A stretch of DNA of 14,660 nt. Origin: an uncultured bacterium. GTDB lineage: Bacteria > Patescibacteriota > Minisyncoccia > Phycocordibacterales > UBA1006. The notes below the pieces were generated by a model that ran no database searches, was not told where the DNA came from, and saw only the letters and a list, made by a program, of their open reading frames with translations. A program made the position numbers and the translations under genes. The stretch is from the NCBI GenBank assembly GCA_903920485.1, contig CAIXMG010000072.1:1-14660 (forward strand). The letters run 5' to 3'. This document shows positions 1 to 4,841 of this stretch, one piece after another (the first letter of the stretch is position 1; every line of letters begins with the position of its first letter).

Positions 1-1076
1 ACTTCGTCGCCATTGTGCGTCTCCATCAGTTTCATGCGGAGTTCCTTGGCACCGGGAAAGCCCGAACAGTACGCCTTGTAGTGTTTCTTCATCACGGCAA
101 AGTTCTTTACATCGCCAAGCAGTTGTTCGAACAGCCGAGTATGCTCCAGCATGACCTTGAATTTTTCCTTGAGGTCCACAAAGGGCTGGTTGTGCAGCCA
201 ATAACGTTCTTTGGTGACGTAATCATCAGACCCAGGCTCTGTTCCCCCTCTTTCAGAGGGGGCTAGGGGGTGTCTGACAGACCTCACCCGTCCGGCTATG
301 CCGTCCACCCTCTCCTCTTCGAGGAGAGGGGCAGCATTGAAAATCCAAGGATTCCCGAAAATCGCCCTCCCGATCATAATGCCATCACACCCCGTTGTTA
401 CCGCTTTCGCAAGTCCGTCAGCCACATCCTGCACGTCGCCATTTCCGATGATGACGGTATCCGGCGCAACCTTGTCGCGAATCTTTACGGCGCGAGCAAC
501 ATAGTCCCAGTTCGCGGGAACCAGCGACATGTCCTTGCGCGTACGCGCGTGAATGGTAATCGCTTGCAGGTTCTCGTTCAGCAACACCGGAATCCACTCG
601 TCGATGATTTCGGAATTGTATCCGACGCGAGTCTTTACCGACAACGGAATGTCCTTGCCTGCTTCTGCAATCCCCTCTTTTGCGGCACGAATGACCGCCA
701 CCGCCTTGTCCGGAGTCTTGATCATCGCCGAGCCGCATCCCTGCTTTTCGATCGTACGATCGGGGCATCCCATGTTGATGTCGATGCCGTCAAAGCCAAG
801 TTCTGCGCACAATTTCGCAGCGGCACGCATGTTGTCCGGATTACTTGAAAACAGTTGCGCGACGATCGGGCGTTCCGCCTCCGTAAACTCCAAATCCTTC
901 ATGAGTTTTTCGCGTCCTTTTGGATGAGCCAATCCGTCAGCAGAAACAAATTCCGTCCACATCACGTCCGGTTTGCCGTATTTTGCAATGATCCGCCGAA
1001 ATGCAGGATCAGTAACGTCCGCCATGGGGGCAAGGCAGAAAAAAGGGGTCTTTAAGTTTTTCCAAAAATTAGCCAT
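1..1076 (-). CDS. dus: tRNA-dihydrouridine synthase (Dus family), 3' end cut by window edge
   Basis: The protein reduces uridine to dihydrouridine in tRNA, using FMN and NAD(P)H. I read 358 codons from the ATG at 1074-1076; the C-terminus lies beyond base 1. Visible TIM-barrel motifs are CLAPMADVTDPAFR (residues 14-27), INMGCP with the probable catalytic Cys104, the FMN-contact motif ITIHARTRKDMS, the phosphate-binding GNGDV, and GIMIGRAIFGNPWIF. A helical tRNA-binding domain follows. An AGAGGAG ribosome binding site lies 9 bases before the start. Between the barrel and the helical domain about 31 residues (roughly 249-279) are encoded by a palindromic repeat composite, so the gene is longer than usual but still open. 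It is the last gene of the leftward serS / ftsQ-like / dus cluster. Family assignment is secure; the subfamily (DusA, B or C) is not. Confidence 0.93.
   Translation of the reverse strand, partial: MANFWKNLKTPFFCLAPMADVTDPAFRRIIAKYGKPDVMWTEFVSADGLAHPKGREKLMKDLEFTEAERPIVAQLFSSNPDNMRAAAKLCAELGFDGIDINMGCPDRTIEKQGCGSAMIKTPDKAVAVIRAAKEGIAEAGKDIPLSVKTRVGYNSEIIDEWIPVLLNENLQAITIHARTRKDMSLVPANWDYVARAVKIRDKVAPDTVIIGNGDVQDVADGLAKAVTTGCDGIMIGRAIFGNPWIFNAAPLLEEERVDGIAGRVRSVRHPLAPSERGGTEPGSDDYVTKERYWLHNQPFVDLKEKFKVMLEHTRLFEQLLGDVKNFAVMKKHYKAYCSGFPGAKELRMKLMETHNGDE
242..331 (-). repeat. Composite palindromic element inserted in frame in dus
   Basis: There are two strong hairpins. The first is 244-251 paired with 255-262 (CCCCCTCT, loop of three, AGAGGGGG). 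The second is 308-317 paired with 321-330 (CCCTCTCCTC, loop TTC, GAGGAGAGGG). Between them lie a small GC hairpin (293-296/300-303, loop TAT) and an 11-base palindrome, GTCTGACAGAC (272-282). Read on the dus strand the whole block is open and translates as a Glu/Arg-rich then Pro/Ser/Gly-rich segment ending in HPLAPSERGG. The 243-272 part matches a copy in topA (6003-6032) at 28 of 30 bases. The 281-332 part aligns without gaps to 14597-14648. Confidence 0.88.
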
Positions 1077-1098
1077 GTTCGGTTGCTCCTCTTTTAGA

Positions 1099-1158
1099 CG
1101 ATTTCCCTTCCGAGGGGAAATCGATCCAAGCGAAGCGGGTGTAGGGGATTAGGGGGTG
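1099..1158 (-). repeat. Palindromic repeat element between ftsQ-like gene and dus
   Basis: A 9-bp stem pairs 1099-1107 (CGATTTCCC) with 1115-1123 (GGGAAATCG). It is followed, towards the ftsQ-like gene, by a GC-rich stretch and the block 1141-1158. On the minus strand that block reads CACCCCCTAATCCCC, matching the CACCCCCTAGCCCCC start of the dus and topA copies. The element begins two bases after the TAA stop of the ftsQ-like gene and ends near the dus ribosome binding site, so it fills most of the 84-base gap. Its hairpin could also attenuate or process the polycistronic mRNA. Confidence 0.7.
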
Positions 1159-1160
1159 TT

Positions 1161-2057
1161 TTATTGAGTCGTGGAAGCGGAAGACGCTGAGGCCACCGGG
1201 GACGATGCGGTTGTTCCGAACTTGTAATATATTTTTCCATCGAACCGCGCATCGATATACTGAAGCTGCGATGGCTCGGCCGCAAGATCATCCGAGAACG
1301 TCGTATCCGCGGTCAGAAGGTCCAGGTCCTGCGTCACGGTATCGGCCGTCGTGTCCTTTGCGACCATCAAGACGGCATTCGGGTTCACGGGTACCCCTTT
1401 CAGTTCGTCGAACCGAAACGCGATGTCGCCGGAATCCTGAAACGATACGCCGACCACTTCCAGCGGATATCCCGTGAGCTGATTCACCATCGTAAGCACT
1501 GACTGAAATACCGGCACAGGCACGAACCGCGAACCGATCGGCGGAGTAAGAACGTTCAAGGTTGCTCCCGTAAACGCAAGAAACACGCCGTCACTGAACC
1601 GTGGCGACTCCTCATAAATGAGTCCCGTATCATCGACGAAATAGCACGAAGCCGCGTCGCACCAGACGAAGGACGCGCTCTTTTCCGCAATCGAAACCTG
1701 AAGGACGTTTCTTTGAATGAACGAGACATGGAGCGACGCGATGCCGGGAAACTTCGACATCAGAAACTTTGCCATGCCGTCCTTTGAAAAAAGCAGCACG
1801 TTGGTCCGAGGAACGACCATGGCATAGTTCCCAGAAACGAACCGCTCCGCCGATTGCTGCACCTCGTCGGGATCAAGGGCCTTTGTTCCGGTGACCTGAA
1901 TGCTTGAAATCTGAAATTCGCTCTTGCGCAGAAATGCCACCGCTCCGGCAACGAGGACCAGTAGCAAAAACACCACCGCGAAGATCCACTTGGTGCGGGT
2001 CTTGCGACGCTGTTCCGAGTTCTTATTGAATACGGTTGATGGTTTCTTTTCCGACAT
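1161..2057 (-). CDS. FtsQ/DivIB-like cell-division protein with POTRA domain
   Basis: This is a bitopic membrane protein of about 298 residues. A basic cytoplasmic N-terminus (EQRRKTRTK) precedes one transmembrane helix at about residues 24-43. Next comes a POTRA-type segment (FQISSIQVTGTKALDPDEV and on to about residue 115), then a beta-rich region with VDDTGLIYEES, typical of the FtsQ/DivIB extracytoplasmic domain, and a Ser/Ala/Thr-rich tail. FtsQ proteins link FtsB/FtsL and the septal synthase complex at the division site. I chose the ATG at 2055-2057 (MSEKKPS), which overlaps the serS end by 35 bases; an upstream ATG at 2126 would overlap further and adds only basic low-complexity residues. 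No ftsA, ftsZ or mur genes lie nearby, so the division role rests on domain architecture. Confidence 0.75.
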   Translation of the reverse strand: MSEKKPSTVFNKNSEQRRKTRTKWIFAVVFLLLVLVAGAVAFLRKSEFQISSIQVTGTKALDPDEVQQSAERFVSGNYAMVVPRTNVLLFSKDGMAKFLMSKFPGIASLHVSFIQRNVLQVSIAEKSASFVWCDAASCYFVDDTGLIYEESPRFSDGVFLAFTGATLNVLTPPIGSRFVPVPVFQSVLTMVNQLTGYPLEVVGVSFQDSGDIAFRFDELKGVPVNPNAVLMVAKDTTADTVTQDLDLLTADTTFSDDLAAEPSQLQYIDARFDGKIYYKFGTTASSPVASASSASTTQ

Positions 2058-3291
2058 ATTTTTGAAGGACTTTCGGGACCTTGATGCTGCCGTCGGCTTG
2101 CTGGTACTGTTCCCAGATGCACGCAAGAATGCGAGGTGTTGCTACTGCCGTATTGTTAAGAGAATGAACGAAACGGAGTTTTCCATCGGCATCACGATAC
2201 CGAATGTTTAAGCGTCGTGCCTGATAATCATGGAAATATGATGCGGAATGAGTTTCCCTATATTTCTGCTGCGAAGGCATCCAAACTTCAATGTCATACT
2301 TCTTTACCTGCCCCTGACCAAGATCACCACCGCAGTTGGCAACAACGTGATAGTGAAGACCGAGCTCTTGAAGCACCTCTTCTACGTTTGCAGTAATCTG
2401 CTCATGCAATTCAACCGAAGTTGCGTGTGAAGCCTCACAAAGAACCACCTGTTCAAGCTTCATAAACTCGTGCATGCGAACAAGACCACGCGTATCCTTG
2501 CTGTGAGCTCCAGCCTCTCGTCTAAAGCATGGTGAAAATGCGGCAATCTTAATAGGCAGTTGAGACTGCTCGAGAATCTCGTCTCCATAATAGGACATCG
2601 TTGCAACTTCCCCCGTTCCTGCAAAATACATATCATCTTGGGTCCGATAGAGATCTTCTTCGCCACCTGGCAAGTAACCCGTACCAATGAGTGTCTTTTG
2701 CGTAACCAACGAAGGAACAATCATCGGCGTGAATCCTTTTGCGACAAGTCGTTCATTGAACAGCTGCCAAAGTGCCATCGACATCAAAGCTGCCTCGTTC
2801 TTAAGAAAGTATCCACGGAAACCAGAAACCTTTACTCCTCGCTCAAAATCAACAAGGTCGTTCATTTCTGCAAGTTCCATCTGGTCTCTTACAGGAAAAT
2901 CAAAAATTGGTTTCTCACCCCATTCACGAACCTCCATGTTCTGCTCATCGCTCTCACCCTCAGGAACAGAAATATCTGGTACGTTAGGTACTCGAAGCAT
3001 TAGTTTTTGCCACTCACTCACGATGACCTTGAGTTCCTCTTCATGTTTCTTGAGGTCTTCCTTAAGGAGTGTCATCTGCGCGATCAGCGCCTGCCGTTCC
3101 TCTGGTGTGGACTTCGGAATCTTGTCCGAAACCAGGTTCTGCTCGCTGCGGAGGTTCTCGACCAATGACAACTTTTCAAGTCGCTTCGCATCTGCGACGA
3201 TGAGCTCGTCCACGCTGAAGGCAAGGTGCTTCTTGCGTGACGCTTCCTTGATAAGTTCCGGGTTTTCGCGGATGAATTTGATGTCCAACAT
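2023..3291 (-). CDS. serS: Serine--tRNA ligase
   Basis: This class II aminoacyl-tRNA synthetase charges tRNA-Ser with serine, and selenocysteine tRNA where present. It has 422 residues, normal for bacteria. The N-terminal arm begins MLDIKFIRENPELIKEA and forms the long coiled coil over about residues 30-100. The catalytic core shows TGEVA (226-230), motif 2 with FSPCFRREAGAHSKDTRGL (252-270) followed by RMHEFMKLEQV, and motif 3 near the end as LNNTAVATPRILA. The start at 3291 is set by the conserved N-terminus; an in-frame ATG at 3351 would add 20 unrelated residues and precede the promoter. An extended -10 box ends 9 bases before this ATG and no Shine-Dalgarno sequence is visible, so the message is probably leaderless or nearly so. 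It is the first gene of the leftward cluster. Confidence 0.96.
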   Translation of the reverse strand: MLDIKFIRENPELIKEASRKKHLAFSVDELIVADAKRLEKLSLVENLRSEQNLVSDKIPKSTPEERQALIAQMTLLKEDLKKHEEELKVIVSEWQKLMLRVPNVPDISVPEGESDEQNMEVREWGEKPIFDFPVRDQMELAEMNDLVDFERGVKVSGFRGYFLKNEAALMSMALWQLFNERLVAKGFTPMIVPSLVTQKTLIGTGYLPGGEEDLYRTQDDMYFAGTGEVATMSYYGDEILEQSQLPIKIAAFSPCFRREAGAHSKDTRGLVRMHEFMKLEQVVLCEASHATSVELHEQITANVEEVLQELGLHYHVVANCGGDLGQGQVKKYDIEVWMPSQQKYRETHSASYFHDYQARRLNIRYRDADGKLRFVHSLNNTAVATPRILACIWEQYQQADGSIKVPKVLQKYVGKETINRIQ

Positions 3292-3300
3292 AATAGTGGC

Positions 3301-3309
3301 ACTATAGCA
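3301..3309 (-). promoter_or_regulatory. Extended -10 promoter of serS
   Basis: The minus strand reads TGCTATAGT here, an extended -10 (TG-n-TATAGT), with 9 bases left before the serS ATG. No convincing -35 was found. The same nonamer, with small changes, precedes several other genes in this window. Confidence 0.6.
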
Positions 3310-3342
3310 AAAAAAGTGGGATTTGTATATTTTGCGCATACG

Positions 3343-3366
3343 AAAGGGCATCTATTGATGCCCTTT
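3343..3366. terminator. Intrinsic terminator hairpin between serS and 3389-3796
   Basis: A 10-bp stem pairs AAAGGGCATC (3343-3352) with GATGCCCTTT (3357-3366), loop TATT. A T-rich run follows on the plus strand (TTGTTTTTTT) and the matching A-run precedes it on the minus strand. Only minus-strand genes flank it. It most plausibly ends the 3389-3796 transcript, although its best U-tract faces the plus strand and would block antisense transcription. Confidence 0.6.
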
Positions 3367-3388
3367 TTGTTTTTTTGGTTTTAGGTGT

Positions 3389-3796
3389 TTACCAGACCAA
3401 GACTCCGGTCTCGTGTTCGTGGACAGCAAGGATGTTTGCCTTGCGGAGACTAAAGCCTCCGAAGGATATGCTTGCAGCATGACCCTCCGTTGCTGTCGTA
3501 CCATCATGCAGGAAACCTATCACGTGATTTGGCTTCTCAGCATATTCGGTTACTACCGCCTTGGGAGGAAGCTGATTCTCGGGAACCCCTTCCTTAAGCT
3601 TCACAGAAAGCATTCCCTTTCCAGGTTGCCGTGTTTTGAGCAGGGTCATAATGCCTGAGATTTTGTGGCTCTTTTCCTCAAAAGCGAGATAAGAAAAGGG
3701 TTTGAATGTTTTGTCATTGCTAGCTTCTTCTCCCGTGCTAACTCCAGGTGCTGGTGACTGATCGTAATTCATGATCTTAAATTTTAAAAAGGACAT
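3389..3796 (-). CDS. Hypothetical protein, about 135 aa
   Basis: I do not recognise this family. The protein is soluble, with no signal peptide or clear membrane helix. It has a Pro/Ser/Glu-rich N-terminus (YDQSPAPGVSTGEEASND) and a mixed alpha/beta-looking remainder with GKGMLSVKLKEG, PPKAVVTEY, HVIGFLHDG and a C-terminal ILAVHEHETGVLVW. Three in-frame starts are possible: 3820, 3796 and 3772. A TTGACA/TAAGAT promoter pair overlaps the 3820 ATG, so transcription would begin downstream of it; I therefore prefer 3796, with 3772 (MNYDQ) almost as good. A terminator separates it from downstream serS, so it is probably transcribed alone, divergently from dprA. A secreted or nucleic-acid role cannot be claimed. 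Confidence 0.7.
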   Translation of the reverse strand: MSFLKFKIMNYDQSPAPGVSTGEEASNDKTFKPFSYLAFEEKSHKISGIMTLLKTRQPGKGMLSVKLKEGVPENQLPPKAVVTEYAEKPNHVIGFLHDGTTATEGHAASISFGGFSLRKANILAVHEHETGVLVW

Positions 3797-3818
3797 TAAA
3801 AAATAGTGAACGACAATC

Positions 3819-3847
3819 ATCTTACCTCATAATTAAATTACTGTCAA
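3819..3847 (-). promoter_or_regulatory. Possible sigma-70-type promoter of the 3389-3796 gene
   Basis: On the minus strand TTGACA (3842-3847) and TAAGAT (3819-3824) are separated by 17 bases. The -35 is a perfect consensus. Transcription would start near 3812, which argues against the 3820 start codon. The box lies in the divergent region shared with dprA. Confidence 0.45.
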
Positions 3848-3871
3848 AGGACTATTTCTTTACTTTTTCTT

Positions 3872-4777
3872 ATGGGTTTTATGATCCCCCATCATTATCA
3901 TGATAACGGTATGGACGACTTTCCTATTTATAAGTTTTCAGGGCGATTGCTCGACCAATACTTTGGCGAGATTCCCGACAGGCCCAAATCGCTATCAATT
4001 CGCGGCACTTTCCCCGACCAGCCCCACCTGGTGTTTTTGACGGTCGTCGGATCGCGCAAATGTTCCCGGTATGGCGAGGAAGCATGCCGCCATCTGATTT
4101 CCGGCCTCAAGGGATACCCCGTCGTCATCGTGTCAGGACTTGCCCACGGCATTGACGGCATCGCGCACCAGGCAGCACTGGATGCAGGACTACCGACTGT
4201 TGCATTCCCGGGATCAGGACTTGGTGAGAAATCAATCTATCCCCGACAGCACATGGAACTTGCCAAAAGGATCCTCCTGTCGGGCGGATGCCTAATCTCC
4301 GAACAGCCCGATAACGAAATGGGAAACACATGGACCTTTCCGCGTCGCAATCGCCTGATGGCCGGAATTTCGCGCGCAACCCTCCTTGTGGAAGCAACTC
4401 ATCAGTCAGGAAGCAGGATCACCGCAAAGCTTGCGACCGACTACAACCGTGACGTCCTTGCGGTTCCCGGCAGTATCTTCGACCCCGGATCAGAAGCATC
4501 GAACGCACTTATAAAAATGGGCGCGATCCCGATCACCAGTTCCATCGACTTGCTCGAAGCACTCGGATTTCATGTCACAGAAACAAAACCCCTCGATCTG
4601 TTTTCGTTGTGTACCGAGGAAGAATCCGGCGTGCTGGCACTTCTGTCGCGTCCCAAGTTCCGCGGCGACCTGATTCGAGAAATGGAGTTGCCGACCTCGA
4701 AAGCCAACGTCCTCCTGTCTCAGATGGAGATGAAGGGGCTTGTGAGGGAGAACAACGGAGAGATACGACGAACATGA
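3872..4777 (+). CDS. dprA: DNA-processing protein DprA (Smf), RecA loader in transformation
   Basis: DprA binds incoming single-stranded DNA in the cytoplasm and loads RecA during natural transformation. The protein has 301 residues. The Rossmann-like core shows VVGSRKCSRYG (58-68), VSGLAHGIDGIAHQAAL (87-103), AFPGSG (111-116), FPRRNRLMAGIS (156-167), LLVEATHQSGSRITA (171-185) and VLAVPGSIFDPGSEASNALI (195-214). A winged-helix-like C-terminal domain follows from about residue 245, as in many DprA proteins. A long N-terminal SAM domain is absent; only the short pre-core segment with PKSLSIRG is present. ATGs at 3872, 3881 and 3911 are all usable and none has a good Shine-Dalgarno, so the first is a default. 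Next to topA this is a DNA-metabolism pair. It implies competence, but no other competence genes are in the window. Confidence 0.95.
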   Translation: MGFMIPHHYHDNGMDDFPIYKFSGRLLDQYFGEIPDRPKSLSIRGTFPDQPHLVFLTVVGSRKCSRYGEEACRHLISGLKGYPVVIVSGLAHGIDGIAHQAALDAGLPTVAFPGSGLGEKSIYPRQHMELAKRILLSGGCLISEQPDNEMGNTWTFPRRNRLMAGISRATLLVEATHQSGSRITAKLATDYNRDVLAVPGSIFDPGSEASNALIKMGAIPITSSIDLLEALGFHVTETKPLDLFSLCTEEESGVLALLSRPKFRGDLIREMELPTSKANVLLSQMEMKGLVRENNGEIRRT

Positions 4778-4801
4778 GAAGGCAGGGAGAGGTTCGATGA
4801 T

Positions 4802-4831
4802 TTGCAAACTTCACGCTATATATGTTATCAA
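4802..4831 (+). promoter_or_regulatory. Possible promoter of topA
   Basis: TTGCAA (4802-4807) and an extended -10 TG-T-TATCAA (4823-4831) lie 18 bases apart and leave 10 bases before the topA ATG. No ribosome binding site is visible before that ATG, which fits a near-leaderless start. Co-transcription with dprA is also possible. Confidence 0.35.
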
Positions 4832-4841
4832 TAGTAATCCT

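Noticed and set aside
242..331. CRISPR-like repeats
   Set aside because: The palindromes are dispersed at irregular distances in genes and gaps, with no repeat-spacer periodicity and no cas genes.
418..768. A 116-codon open frame on the minus strand inside dus
   Set aside because: It is a shifted frame of dus with an Arg/Gly/Ser-rich translation typical of shadows of GC-rich genes.
270..848. A 192-codon open frame on the plus strand
   Set aside because: It lies opposite dus, whose motifs run continuously on the minus strand; the plus-strand translation has no recognisable domain.
1..1076. A truncated or broken dus due to the repeat insertion
   Set aside because: The frame stays open through the insert, and the helical C-terminal domain continues in frame to the window edge.
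2687..3307. A 206-codon open frame on the plus strand
   Set aside because: It is the antisense shadow of serS; the translation is Ser/Arg-rich and no promoter or ribosome binding site supports it.
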